Origin: Chloroflexota bacterium
Lineage (GTDB): Bacteria; Chloroflexota; Chloroflexia; Chloroheliales; Chloroheliaceae
Length of the DNA: 64,000 bases
Assembly (NCBI GenBank): GCA_028287745.1
Contig: JAQBPB010000124.1
Span: 1 to 64,000 of the forward strand
Direction of reading: 5' to 3'
Positions 17,437-26,525 of this stretch are shown here, in pieces. Positions within the stretch are counted from its first letter, which is position 1; every line of letters begins with the position of its first letter. The notes beneath the pieces were generated by a model. That model did not search any database and was not told where the DNA came from. It saw only the letters and a list, made by a program, of their open reading frames with translations. The translations under genes were made by a program, and so were the position numbers.

Positions 17437-18435
17437 ATGTCAGCGGCTTCAGAACTTGAAAAAATTGCCCGTGAAGTAGCGGTTTGCACAAAATGTGACC
17501 TTTGCCGGAGTCGCACGAATACCGTGCCCGGTGAAGGTAGCCCAACCGCACGGGTTATGTTTATTGGTGAGGCTCCCGGCTTTCACGAAGATCAACAGGG
17601 CCGCCCTTTTGTCGGACAGTCCGGCCAGCTTCTAAACAAGTTGCTAAGCACGGTCAACCTGCAGCGTGAACAGGTCTTTATCGCGAATGTAGTCAAGTGT
17701 CACCCGCCGCAGAATCTTGATCCCACGCCCGCCCAGATGGCGGCCTGTAAACCTTACCTGGACCGGCAGATCGAGGCCATCAATCCCCGGTTGATTATTA
17801 CCCTGGGACGCTTTTCAATGGCTCGTTACTGGCCCGGCCAGCGTATTTCGCAGATTCACGGCCAGGTGAAACAGGCTGACGGGCGGTTGTACCTGCCGAT
17901 GTTTCACCCGGCGGCAGCCCTGCGCGACCGCGACCGCACCCTGCCAATGTTTAAAGCGGACGGGTTTAAAATCCCGGCCCTGCTGGAACAAGCCGAAGAA
18001 ATCGCCCGAAACGAAATCTGGGGCTACCCGGTCGAGAGCAAACCGGACCCGGAGCCAGCCCGGCCCCTGGCTGTTGCCGAGGCTCCAGCTATCTTTATTG
18101 AGACCGCACAGGTGGCGCCTGAAATCCAGCTTGAACCGGATATCACGCCGAATGCACCCGGCCAGCCCGCCGTTCCAGTGACAATCCAGGAAAATGCGCC
18201 CGGCCCTGAAAAAGTTCCGGTTAAAGTAAAGCGCCCGGCCCGGATTAATCCGGCCGTGGCGGAACCGTCCGGTGAAAGTTTGCCCGGTATGGCGGCCTTG
18301 CCCGGAGAAATTGCGCCCGGCCTGAGCCTGGCCGAAGCTTCCGAGGGCCGCACCCGGCCCAAAACTCCGGCCGTCCCGGGCAAACCACGGAGAAAACGTC
18401 CGGCGATTCCCGGCGAGCAATTGAGCATGTGGTAA
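17437..18435 (+). CDS. Family 4 uracil-DNA glycosylase with long C-terminal extension
   Basis: 332 residues from ATG 17437; a TTG at 17410 is possible but has no well-spaced ribosome binding site. The catalytic domain (about 1-195) removes uracil from DNA. Motif A is GEAPGFHED and motif B is FHPAAALR. Four cysteines for the [4Fe-4S] cluster are in place: Cys17-x2-Cys20, Cys88 (VVKCHPP) and Cys104. Residues from about 205 to the end form a Pro/Ala/Glu/Lys-rich, probably disordered tail ending in basic PGKPRRKRP and the short motif IPGEQLSMW. Typical family members end near residue 200, so the tail is an addition, perhaps for partner binding. Confidence 0.93.
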   Translation: MSAASELEKIAREVAVCTKCDLCRSRTNTVPGEGSPTARVMFIGEAPGFHEDQQGRPFVGQSGQLLNKLLSTVNLQREQVFIANVVKCHPPQNLDPTPAQMAACKPYLDRQIEAINPRLIITLGRFSMARYWPGQRISQIHGQVKQADGRLYLPMFHPAAALRDRDRTLPMFKADGFKIPALLEQAEEIARNEIWGYPVESKPDPEPARPLAVAEAPAIFIETAQVAPEIQLEPDITPNAPGQPAVPVTIQENAPGPEKVPVKVKRPARINPAVAEPSGESLPGMAALPGEIAPGLSLAEASEGRTRPKTPAVPGKPRRKRPAIPGEQLSMW

Positions 18436-18526
18436 CCTATCTAAAGGCATTCGAGCTAACGAAATTTAATGTAAACTGAAATGCAAGGCTTGACCTGGTC
18501 CGGCCTGGATTTCACAGAAAAAACAA

Positions 18527-19231
18527 ATGAAAACCTATCGTTTATCGCGGGCCGGGCGGATAAGGGCCGGTCTACTGCTGGTGACATTGGCTGTAATCGC
18601 ACTCTATAGCGCCCGAAAAGCCCTGGGCTTGTGGGCCGGTGCCCCGGTGAAACCGTCCGACCCCAACCTGTTTGGTATCAACCTTAATACTACTGTCCCG
18701 GCCTTTTTACTAACCCTGGTCGCGCTTGGCTGCGTGGCGACCGCCTGGTATGTCGTAGTTGAAATGCTTACCGTAGTGCGCCTGGACGAAAGTGGTATTT
18801 TATTACACGCCCCCGGATACCGGCTTTTCTACCGCTGGAACGAAATAACCGCGATAGATGTTATGCAAGAGCCGGAAGAAGATGCCCCGGCTACCCTGCG
18901 GGTGGCTTTGCCGCCGAATGCGGAAGCAGCCTTTCACCTGGAAGAAGCGGAACTCGAAGCCGATGAAGAGCCGGATGAAGTCGCGGCTTTTCTAAGTGAA
19001 GCCGACTTGCGGGAGAACCGCCAGCTTCGCCAGCGCCAGGTCCAGGCCCGCCGCCGCCATTTTGAGGCTATCCGGGCCCGCGCTACCCGGCCCGATGGCC
19101 GGACGCTTACGCCCTGGCTCCGTTTACTTTATCCCCAGGCCCGCCAGCCGGACCGTCTTCTGCTTTACCCAACGCTGGAGGACCGCCCCGCCCTTATTGC
19201 CGAGATCGAACAACGTCTCGCCCAGGCCTGA
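18527..19231 (+). CDS. Membrane protein with PH-like domain
   Basis: A 234-residue protein with two N-terminal hydrophobic segments (AGLLLVTLAVIALYSARKAL and VPAFLLTLVALGCVATAWYVV), then a stretch reading VVRLDESGILLHAPGYRLFYRWNEITAIDV. That resembles bacterial PH-like domains, in which a strand precedes W-x-E-I. A highly charged region (about 120-180) follows and the protein ends in ALIAEIEQRLAQ. Function unknown. It has the same strand as the DNA glycosylase upstream, with about 90 bases between. Confidence 0.6.
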   Translation: MKTYRLSRAGRIRAGLLLVTLAVIALYSARKALGLWAGAPVKPSDPNLFGINLNTTVPAFLLTLVALGCVATAWYVVVEMLTVVRLDESGILLHAPGYRLFYRWNEITAIDVMQEPEEDAPATLRVALPPNAEAAFHLEEAELEADEEPDEVAAFLSEADLRENRQLRQRQVQARRRHFEAIRARATRPDGRTLTPWLRLLYPQARQPDRLLLYPTLEDRPALIAEIEQRLAQA

Positions 19232-19481
19232 TTTATGGAATTTTAAGGCTGTTCTTGGCCTTCTAAGTTGGTGGTTTTATTGGGTTTTTAACGTTAACTA
19301 TTGATCCTATCCCTGGCCCGACCTCTCAGTTAGAGGGAAAGCGGCCCTGAGTAATAAAGTTGGCAGCCTCGCTCTCAATTTTACCTGCATCCTCTGGTTT
19401 CCTCTCCTGTTAATAGGGTATCCATCCCTGTAAGGCTTGTGACCGGGTAATAGGCATTTAAATTAGTACAAAGAGGATTTT

Positions 19482-21167
19482 TTGGAAGATATACAAATAG
19501 AAGTCCAGTCGGAACCTCGCGTTAAAGTTATTCCTTTAGGCGGGCTAGGTGAAGTGGGTAAAAATATCACCTGCTTCGAGTATGGCGACGATATAATCCT
19601 GGTTGATGTCGGGTTAGGCTTTCCAACCGCCGATATGCACGGTGTGGACCTGGTTATCCCGGATGTTACCTATTTGCAGGATAAGTTGGACCGTATCCGG
19701 GCGATTTTTCTAACTCACGGACACGAGGACCACATTGGCGCTTTGCCGTATCTTTTGCCCCAACTGGGGGTCCAGTTGCCCATCTACTGCACCCGCCTGA
19801 CCGCCGGATTGGTCCGGGTCAAGCTCAAGGAACGCAAGCTGGTCGAAGGCGCGCAAATACACGTGGTCAGCTCGGAAGATACCATTGAAGTTGGGTCTTT
19901 CAAGGTTGAATTCTTCCGGGTATCGCATTCGGTACCGGATGGCGTGGGCCTGGCAATCACGACCCCGGCCGGAATAATCGTCCATACCGGCGACTTCAAG
20001 TTCGACCAGACCCCGGTAGACGGTAAAGTGACCGAATTCGGCAAGCTGGCCGAGATTGGCAACCGGGGTGTAACCCTCCTGATGAGCGATTGCGTCCACG
20101 TTGAAGCCCCCGGTATGACCCCCAGCGAGGCGGTTGTTACCCAGGCTTTCGATCAGATCTTCCGCGACGCGGAGGGCCGGATAATTGTAGCCACCTTCGC
20201 TTCACTTATATCGCGGGTCCAGCAAGTGCTGGATGTGGCTTACAAATACGGCCGGAAAGTAGCTCCGTTGGGCCGCAGCCTGGAAAATAACGTGGCAATG
20301 GCGCGTGACCTGGGCTACCTGGATATACCGGAAAATACCCTCATCAAGGCCGGGGAAGCCGCCAACCAGCACCCGCTTCAGGTGGTCTATTGCGTCACCG
20401 GGGCACAGGGCGAGCCGATGGCCGTACTAAGCCGGATTGCCAACAAAGAACACAAGAGCCTGTCCATTCAGAAGGGTGACACGGTTATCATTTCGGCCAC
20501 GCCTATCCCGGGTAATGAAACCTCGGTCGGCCGGATTATCAACAGCCTGGTCCGCCAAGGCGCGAACGTTATCTATAGCGCCATTCAGCGGGTCCACGTA
20601 TCCGGCCACGCCAGCCAGGAAGAGCTAAAGCTCATGATTAACCTTGTCAAGCCGCGCTACGTGATGCCTATTCACGGCGAGCCGCGCCACCTGGCCCTTT
20701 ATTCCAAGCTGGCCCAGGAACTGGGTTACGAAACTTCGAATATTTTGATAATGGAAAACGGCAAAGTGGCCGAATTCAGTAATGATTTCGGGGGCATTAC
20801 AGGCAGCGTTCCGGCGGGACCAATCTATGTGGATGGGTCAACCGTTGGCGATATCGGTGACGTGGTAATCAAGGACCGGGGCATATTAGCCCGCGACGGT
20901 ATCTTGATGGTCGTGCTGGTGGCTGACGCCGAAAGCGGGCAACTAACCGGGTCGGTTGACGTGGTCAGCCGGGGTTTTGTCTACATGCGCGAGGCCGGGG
21001 AATTGCTGGACTTCGTCCGCAGCCGGGTTGAAGAACATTTCGCTGACGAAGACCTGCTGGCCGATAAAAGCCACACCATCAAAAAGGTCAAAGACTTTGT
21101 TGGTGACTTGCTCTATGCCCAGGTCAAACGCCGCCCGGTGGTTATGCCGCTTGTCATGAAGATATAG
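19482..21167 (+). CDS. rnj: Ribonuclease J
   Basis: A 561-residue metallo-beta-lactamase/beta-CASP ribonuclease with 5'-to-3' exo- and endonuclease activity in RNA maturation and decay. The zinc motif HGHEDH is at residues 79-84, further ligands lie in FRVSHSVPDG and HTGDFKFD, and the beta-CASP part has VSGHAS and MPIHGEPRHLA. Length is normal. The start is TTG at 19482, with AGAGGA about eight bases upstream. It is flanked by a 250-base gene-free leader region and a strong terminator, so it is likely a single-gene unit. Confidence 0.96.
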   Translation: MEDIQIEVQSEPRVKVIPLGGLGEVGKNITCFEYGDDIILVDVGLGFPTADMHGVDLVIPDVTYLQDKLDRIRAIFLTHGHEDHIGALPYLLPQLGVQLPIYCTRLTAGLVRVKLKERKLVEGAQIHVVSSEDTIEVGSFKVEFFRVSHSVPDGVGLAITTPAGIIVHTGDFKFDQTPVDGKVTEFGKLAEIGNRGVTLLMSDCVHVEAPGMTPSEAVVTQAFDQIFRDAEGRIIVATFASLISRVQQVLDVAYKYGRKVAPLGRSLENNVAMARDLGYLDIPENTLIKAGEAANQHPLQVVYCVTGAQGEPMAVLSRIANKEHKSLSIQKGDTVIISATPIPGNETSVGRIINSLVRQGANVIYSAIQRVHVSGHASQEELKLMINLVKPRYVMPIHGEPRHLALYSKLAQELGYETSNILIMENGKVAEFSNDFGGITGSVPAGPIYVDGSTVGDIGDVVIKDRGILARDGILMVVLVADAESGQLTGSVDVVSRGFVYMREAGELLDFVRSRVEEHFADEDLLADKSHTIKKVKDFVGDLLYAQVKRRPVVMPLVMKI

Positions 21168-21211
21168 GCCACTGGCGTAGCAGGGAATAGATTGTTCTAA
21201 AAGCTTACGAT

Positions 21212-21245
21212 AAACGGGCCAGGTGCTTTTACACCGGCCCGTTTT
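21212..21245 (+). terminator. Intrinsic terminator after RNase J gene
   Basis: The stem AAACGGGCCAGGTG pairs with CACCGGCCCGTTT (one bulge), followed by TTTTATTTT. It lies 45 bases past the stop codon. Confidence 0.85.
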
Positions 21246-21494
21246 ATTTTAAATTTCATTGAACCAAAGTTAAGCTCATAATTGTTGCAAAAGTGGTTTA
21301 ATGACTTCGGTTTTTTCTAAAAATGGTGTGCGTTTGTGGCTACCGGGGTGGTTGCGCAGGGTTAAGTAAAGGGAAAGCCATGCATAAGATTATTAGGGTT
21401 GAAGGGCCGGGAAGTTTTGCGGCTGGGAGAATGGTGGTATTATTCCGGTCAAACTGATGTGGTTAAAAATATTAAGGGGAATTGGACCAAGAGA

Positions 21495-21929
21495 ATGCCT
21501 TCGCATAATGAAATTACTTACCGGGAAAGTGTGCCCCAGCAAGAACCTTTCTTCAAATTGTTTGAGACTACCGGCTGGAACCAGGGATACGGGTTTGAGG
21601 CCGGTGAACTGCATGAAGCCATCAAGAATAGCTGGTACCTGGTCGCGGCTTATGATGGCGATGTCCTGGTCGGGTTTGGCCGGGTAATTTCGGATGGAGT
21701 GTATCACGCTTTTATTGTCGAAATGATAATCGCGCCGGAATACCAGGGAAAGGGCATTGGAACCGCGATAATGAACCAGTTAGTGGGAAAATGCCGGGAA
21801 AACCGCTTCCCTAATGTTCAACTATTTTGCGCCAAGGGCAAGCAGGAGTTTTACAAGCGCTTTGGTTTTGAAGTAAGGCAGGACGACGCGCCTGGTATGC
21901 AATTGAACTTTCCTAAGGCCAGACCTTAA
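21495..21929 (+). CDS. GNAT family N-acetyltransferase
   Basis: 144 residues from ATG 21495, with AAGGGGA about 13 bases upstream; the frame extends to 21399 but that stretch is not like the family. The acetyl-CoA loop motif A is VEMIIAPEYQGKGIGTAIM, and the C-terminal part FYKRFGFEVRQDDAPGMQL is typical of small-molecule or arylalkylamine-type GNATs. The substrate is unknown. It stands alone on the plus strand. Confidence 0.85.
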   Translation: MPSHNEITYRESVPQQEPFFKLFETTGWNQGYGFEAGELHEAIKNSWYLVAAYDGDVLVGFGRVISDGVYHAFIVEMIIAPEYQGKGIGTAIMNQLVGKCRENRFPNVQLFCAKGKQEFYKRFGFEVRQDDAPGMQLNFPKARP

Positions 21930-22805
21930 TTTTTTTCCGATTTATGAAAGGCTCAATGGGTAATAATCACACAGACCGTATAATTTTGAATGGCGCTTTG
22001 CCTGACAAGTGAATTGTGCTAAGAAGCAATGCCTGGAAATTTGCGTAGTTAACGGCCTGCATTTATATTATCAGGGTGCCTGGTAATGCAATGGACAAAA
22101 CTATTTCGAAATTAAAGAACACCTGACTGTTTGGAATAGGACTTTAATTCAACAAACCCTGCAAGCTTAGGGCTATGCACGAATTCCTGTCTTGCTCAAC
22201 GGGGAAATGTGCCAACCTATAATTTAGATTTACCTAGAAGAGGGTTAATTTCGTAACGGGTTGTTAGGACCCGGTACCGGTTTGATGCGGATTATTTCCG
22301 GTACCCTGGTTATAAACTTCCGCCCCTGGTGGCGGAAGTGCCAGAAGCTTTTAGGGTCTAGCCGGGCCTGGGCGAATTCCGGTAGTGGTTCCACGCCCAG
22401 GGCCGGACTAAAACTACCCCTTTAATTCTGAAATACGCGACAGGTTTGAATACCTGCTTGCACCAGAACCTGAAAAGGCGCTGGATTTCCTTTCAGGCTG
22501 TCTTTGTGCTTACCCGGCGAGTAACCGGTTACGGTGCGGGAAATCTGGCAAATTGAGCAATATCCTGCCGCCAGCACAGAACCGGGTAGCCAAAATTAAA
22601 AAGGCCAGGGAGTGATTTTACCAATCGTTATATCGCCCGGAACCTTCAAATTGAGGTTAATACCGGGCAAAAATGGGTTTGCCGGGTGGACAGGGCCAGT
22701 GCTAGAGCCTGGGCCTGAATTTCCACGCCGCCGGTTAGCTCAATATTATATAAAATTCTTTCATTCAAAAACTGCACACCAGCGATGAAGAATTAGAAAG
22801 GCGCT
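21930..22805. other. Long gene-free region rich in stem-loops
   Basis: About 875 bases without a recognisable gene. A cluster of three strong stem-loops lies at 22273-22410 (separate entry). An imperfect stem (CCGGGCAAA/TTTGCCGGG-like) is at about 22662-22687. An open stretch of about 65 codons on the plus strand (about 22425-22610, containing FEYLLAPEPEKALDFLSGC) has no start codon with a ribosome binding site and no family I know. The region may be a decayed gene, a non-coding RNA locus, or both. Confidence 0.45.
22273..22410. repeat. Cluster of three consecutive inverted repeats
   Basis: The first pairs GGTACCGG (22273-22280) with CCGGTACC (22298-22305). The second pairs ACTTCCGCC (22316-22324) with GGCGGAAGT (22331-22339), a perfect stem with a six-base loop. 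The third pairs a 13-base arm at 22362-22374 with 22394-22406 (one mismatch), extendable by CTAG/ACTA. The arrangement looks like a folded RNA or a palindromic element rather than a single terminator. Confidence 0.55.
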
Positions 22806-24029
22806 ATGATTTACGAAGAGGAAGCAGTGAATAAAGGCCAGCCAAAGAGGGCTGGTCTCTGGTTGCTTGTCCTGGGGATTTTCCTGGTTGCCTTAAACCT
22901 GCGAGCTTCATTAACTGCCATTGGACCGGTGGTAAAAGAAATCCGGGTTGATACCGGTCTTTCAAATACCCTCACCGGGTTGTTAACCACCTTGCCGCTG
23001 ATAACTTTTGGCCTGGTTTCACCGTTCGCGGCCCGGTTTGGCCGCCGCTTTGGCCTGGAACAAACCCTGCTGGCTGGCCTGCTAATCCTGGCTGTTGGGA
23101 TAGTGGTACGGCCTTTACCCTCGGAAATACTTCTTTTTGGTGGGACGATTTTAATTGGCACAGGGATTTCGATAATCAATGTGTTGCTGCCGGGCTTCGT
23201 CAAACGCGAATTTCCTTTACATGTCGGGATTATGACCGGTATGTTTATTGTGTGCATGGGGTTTGGAGCGGCCCTGGGGGCCGGTCTGAGTAACCCACTG
23301 GCCCAGGGAGCTGGATTGGGGTGGCGTGGGATGCTGGCCGGGTGGTCGGTAATAACGTTTGTCGCTATCATTTTCTGGCTGCCCCGATTGCGGTTTCACC
23401 ACCGGCCCGAGGCTGGTCTGACCCCGGACATGCCAAGCGGCAAGTTAAGACATTCAAAACTGGCCTGGCAGGTAACCCTGTATATGGGTGTGCAATCGCT
23501 GATTTTTTATATCATCGTGGCATGGCTTCCCGAAATGCTTTACCAGTGGGGCCTGGATATTACTACCGCAGGCTGGATGTTATCTTTATTTCAACTGGTC
23601 GGCCTCCCGGCCTCGTTGATAATGCCAATCCTGGCCGGGCGCAGCGCCAACCAGCGTGGGTTGGTGGCTATCTCAGCCGGTTCCATGCTGCTGGGCTATA
23701 CAGGCATGCTGCTCTTTACTACCACGCTGCTACCGCTCTGGATTTTTTTGACCGGCTTTGGTTCGGGCGCCAGCATTAGCCTGGCTCTATCCTTTTTTGG
23801 GCTGCGGTCGCATAACCCCCAGCAGACCGCCGAACTTTCTGGAATGGCTCAATCGGTTGGCTACCTGTTAGCCGCCAGTGGTCCCACCTTTATTGGCTTT
23901 ATCCATGATGTGACACACGGTTGGACAGTGCCTTTGATTATCCTGCTTTTCTTTACGGGGATTATGCTTGTGCTGGGCCTGATGGCCGGTAAAGAGGGCT
24001 ATGTTACCCCGGCCGCCGACCAGTCCTGA
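22806..24029 (+). CDS. MFS transporter, CynX/NimT type
   Basis: A 407-residue protein with about 12 transmembrane helices. LRASLTAIGPVVKEIRVDTGLS in the first helix and loop, and the R-x-G-R-R loop AARFGRRFGLEQ, are typical of the CynX/NimT (cyanate/2-nitroimidazole) family of the major facilitator superfamily. The ATG start at 22806 follows GAAAGG. The substrate cannot be predicted; characterised relatives export cyanate or nitroimidazoles. It is convergent with the SDR gene across a shared terminator. Confidence 0.88.
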   Translation: MIYEEEAVNKGQPKRAGLWLLVLGIFLVALNLRASLTAIGPVVKEIRVDTGLSNTLTGLLTTLPLITFGLVSPFAARFGRRFGLEQTLLAGLLILAVGIVVRPLPSEILLFGGTILIGTGISIINVLLPGFVKREFPLHVGIMTGMFIVCMGFGAALGAGLSNPLAQGAGLGWRGMLAGWSVITFVAIIFWLPRLRFHHRPEAGLTPDMPSGKLRHSKLAWQVTLYMGVQSLIFYIIVAWLPEMLYQWGLDITTAGWMLSLFQLVGLPASLIMPILAGRSANQRGLVAISAGSMLLGYTGMLLFTTTLLPLWIFLTGFGSGASISLALSFFGLRSHNPQQTAELSGMAQSVGYLLAASGPTFIGFIHDVTHGWTVPLIILLFFTGIMLVLGLMAGKEGYVTPAADQS

Positions 24030-24044
24030 CAAGGGAAACTTTTA

Positions 24045-24088
24045 GAAACAACCACGAAGGCTGTCCTGGGCAGCCTCGTGGTTGTTTC
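24045..24088. terminator. Bidirectional intrinsic terminator
   Basis: The arms GAAACAACCACGAAGGCTG and CAGCCTCGTGGTTGTTTC (one bulge) form a strong stem between the convergent MFS and SDR genes. Confidence 0.85.
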
Positions 24089-24093
24089 AGTTA

Positions 24094-24987
24094 CTATTTA
24101 ATTACCAGTTCCGGTAAATTTTGCTCGTAATAATGGCCCCAATCCGGCTGGCTACCGTCTTTGTCGAAAAAACCGTATTCGCGTTTAAGCTTCCAGGTGC
24201 TTTGATAAGTGCCGCTCTTTTCAAAGATATTTGGGTCGGCGGCCAGCGCGGCCACGGCTTCCCCGATATAGTAAGGTGTTTCGGAAGCTCTGAAATGGGT
24301 GTCTTTCTGGATGGCATCGCGCCAGGTTTCCTCGGTCACGCCGAAATGGTCCAACATTTCCTCCGAGCGTAAAAAGCCGGGCGTCAGCGAAAGGGCAGCC
24401 ACCCCATGCGGTTTTAGCTCTTCGGACATTGCGTAAGCCAGGCGCATGGCGGAAACTTTAGCCAGGTCGTAGGCCAGGTTTCCCCGGAATTTGAAAGTAT
24501 CGCCGTCGGTTATCTCTATGATTAACCCTTTGCCGCGCTCTATCAAGAGTGGTGCGCCGTACCGGGACGTGATGATGTGGGTATGAATGGCGTTTTGAAG
24601 CATCACTAATACTTTCTCGATAGAAAGCTCCCAGAAGGGCTTGCCAAATTCGCTGACAACATATCTTTCACCGCCCCAGACATCATTGACTAATAAATCA
24701 AGGCCCGACTGTTCGGTCCGGACGCGGTCGAAAAAGGCTTTGACCTGGGCTTCCACACGGTGGTCAACCTGCACGGCAATACCGGTTCCTCCGGCAGCGG
24801 TGACCATTTCGGCTGTTTCCTCGATTGTTTCCGGCCGGTCGCCGGAGGCAGGGTTGCCGCGCACGCTGCGCCCGGTGCAATAGACGGTCGCCCCGGCCCG
24901 GCCCAGTCCTACGGCGATGCCCCGGCCCGCACCCCGTGTGGCTCCCGCGACGACGGTTACTTTTCCTTTTAACTTGCCTGGTTCCAT
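24094..24987 (-). CDS. Short-chain dehydrogenase/reductase
   Basis: 297 residues from ATG 24987, which has AAAAGGAG about ten bases upstream; a longer frame to 25107 runs into the divergent promoter region. The cofactor motif is VVAGATRGAGRGIAVGLG near the N-terminus, and the active site is YDLAK. The position 13 residues before the catalytic Tyr, usually Ser, is Thr (ITDGDTF). The longer-than-usual C-terminus, ending around YGFFDKDGSQPDWGHYY, suggests a DHRS1-like subgroup. The substrate is unknown. It is divergently transcribed from a WYL-domain regulator, which probably controls it. Confidence 0.88.
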   Translation of the reverse strand: MEPGKLKGKVTVVAGATRGAGRGIAVGLGRAGATVYCTGRSVRGNPASGDRPETIEETAEMVTAAGGTGIAVQVDHRVEAQVKAFFDRVRTEQSGLDLLVNDVWGGERYVVSEFGKPFWELSIEKVLVMLQNAIHTHIITSRYGAPLLIERGKGLIIEITDGDTFKFRGNLAYDLAKVSAMRLAYAMSEELKPHGVAALSLTPGFLRSEEMLDHFGVTEETWRDAIQKDTHFRASETPYYIGEAVAALAADPNIFEKSGTYQSTWKLKREYGFFDKDGSQPDWGHYYEQNLPELVIK

Positions 24988-25058
24988 AAGTATTACTCCT
25001 TTTAGGGCTGTTTGGTTCTTCTGGTAATTTGAATAAATCCAGTATAATCGCCAATACC

Positions 25059-25073
25059 TGACAACATATGTCA
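25059..25073. promoter_or_regulatory. Inverted repeat in the SDR/regulator divergent region
   Basis: TGACA-N5-TGTCA lies midway between the divergent starts. On the plus strand it is followed by TATAAT at 25084-25089. It is a candidate operator for the WYL-domain regulator. Confidence 0.45.
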
Positions 25074-25154
25074 TATTAGGATGTATAATTAGAAAAGGGT
25101 GCCCCAATGCGGGTTGCCGGGACCGGAAAGATTTAGCTGGAAGTGTAAATTAAA

Positions 25155-26120
25155 ATGCGAGCTGACCGGCTGCTTTCGATCATGTTGCTTTTACAGGTCA
25201 ACCGGCGGATGACTTCGGCTGAACTGGCCCGCCGCCTGGAAGTTTCAGAGCGGACCATTCATCGTGATATGGACGCGCTGGGGACCAGCGGTATCCCGGT
25301 TACAGCCGAGCGCGGTAGCGGTGGGGGTTGGCGCCTTTTGGAACCCTACCAGACCTCCCTGACCGGCCTAAACGAAGCCGAAATCAAGGCGTTATTTCTA
25401 GCCAAACCGGCCCGGTTGCTGGCTGACCTGGGTTTGAACCATGCAGCGGAAGCGGCTTTGATAAAGCTTTTCGCGACCTTGCCTACTTTGCAGCGCCAGG
25501 GAGCCGAGTACGCCCGCCAGCGCATTTATATTGACGCGGGGGGCTGGCGCCAGACGGATGAAACGGTCACATGGCTGTCAGCGCTCCAGGAAGCTGTCTG
25601 GGAAGAACGCCAGTTGACCCTGACGTACCGCCGGGGCGATAATCCCGGGATTGAACGGACGGTTGACCCGCTGGGGCTAGTCGCCAAAGGGAATACCTGG
25701 TACCTGGTGGCTGGTGTCGAAGGTGAAATCCGGTCTTACAGGGTTTCCAGGGTCGAATCCGCCCACCCGAATGGCAAACCCTGCCAGCGGCCGCCGGATT
25801 TTGACCTTGAGGCTTATTGGAAAACTTCTTCAACCCAGTTCCAGGCCAATTTGCCGGTCTACCGGGCCACAGTACGGGTCAGTCCGGCCCTTTTACCCAG
25901 GTTGGGCTTTATGTTGAAGTTTGCCAGGGTTGAACAATCAGAAACTCCGGATGCGGCGGGCTGGGCCAGGTTGGTAATCCGGTTTCAGACCTTGCAGGAG
26001 GCATGTGAGCATTTGCTGGGATTTGGCAACCAGGCCGAGGTAGTGGAACCGCTAGAACTACGCGAGAGAATTATCACCGGGGCGGCGGAAGTCCTGGAGT
26101 TTTATGCCAGTCTAAAATAA
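25155..26120 (+). CDS. HTH/WYL-domain transcriptional regulator (YafY-like)
   Basis: A 321-residue regulator. The N-terminal winged helix (RADRLLSIMLLLQVNRRMTS, then LARRLEVSERTIHRDMDAL) is the HTH-11/DeoR-like type. The middle contains a WYL domain (LTYRRG...ERTVDPLGLVAKGNTWYLVAG), where ligand or nucleic acid binds, followed by a WCX C-terminal extension (VRVSPALLPRLGFML to the end). It is divergent from the SDR gene, the common arrangement for a regulator and its target. Confidence 0.92.
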   Translation: MRADRLLSIMLLLQVNRRMTSAELARRLEVSERTIHRDMDALGTSGIPVTAERGSGGGWRLLEPYQTSLTGLNEAEIKALFLAKPARLLADLGLNHAAEAALIKLFATLPTLQRQGAEYARQRIYIDAGGWRQTDETVTWLSALQEAVWEERQLTLTYRRGDNPGIERTVDPLGLVAKGNTWYLVAGVEGEIRSYRVSRVESAHPNGKPCQRPPDFDLEAYWKTSSTQFQANLPVYRATVRVSPALLPRLGFMLKFARVEQSETPDAAGWARLVIRFQTLQEACEHLLGFGNQAEVVEPLELRERIITGAAEVLEFYASLK

Positions 26121-26136
26121 AAAATATAAAAAATAA

Positions 26137-26176
26137 GAGCCTGATAGTTTTCGGGCTACCAGGCTCATTGTTTTTT
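26137..26176 (+). terminator. Intrinsic terminator after WYL regulator
   Basis: The arms GAGCCTGATAG and CTACCAGGCTC (one mismatch) with a loop of about eight bases are followed by ATTGTTTTTTAT, 16 bases after the stop codon. Confidence 0.85.
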
Positions 26177-26445
26177 ATCTGAGAGAGCAATGCGCTTTCG
26201 CGCTCGCCTAAAATGCGGTTTCATAAGAGGTTTTAAGTGGTTAGGGAAGTCAAATTATCAAAAGTTCCTTTATTTGACTTGTTTCCCTGATTAATAATAA
26301 AGCACTAATTGTGCCATGGATTTCCCGAATAGGCATTTAATAACCTGAAAAGCTATATTTCGGGTATTAATTTCTACAGATAAGTATTTTGGTAATCTTA
26401 TTACCCTTAAGTTTAGTATACATACGGTAATAGTTATTAAGAAGT

Positions 26446-26476
26446 GGTAGCAGATTCTAAAGAAGATTCTGCTACC
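26446..26476. terminator. Stem-loop in gene-free region
   Basis: Arms GGTAGCAGA and TCTGCTACC enclose a 13-base loop. It lies downstream of the degraded beta-helix gene on the minus strand. There is no clear T-run, so the terminator assignment is tentative. The rest of 26177-26525 is AT-rich and holds nothing else I recognise. Confidence 0.4.
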
Positions 26477-26525
26477 CCTTTCTAAACTCCGCCTTTACAG
26501 GGCCGGGTTTTCAAGGAACACCACT

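Noticed and set aside
19482..21167. RNase J considered as the missing beta-lactamase part of ComEC
   Set aside because: It has the full beta-CASP domain and RNase J length and motifs, so it is an independent enzyme.
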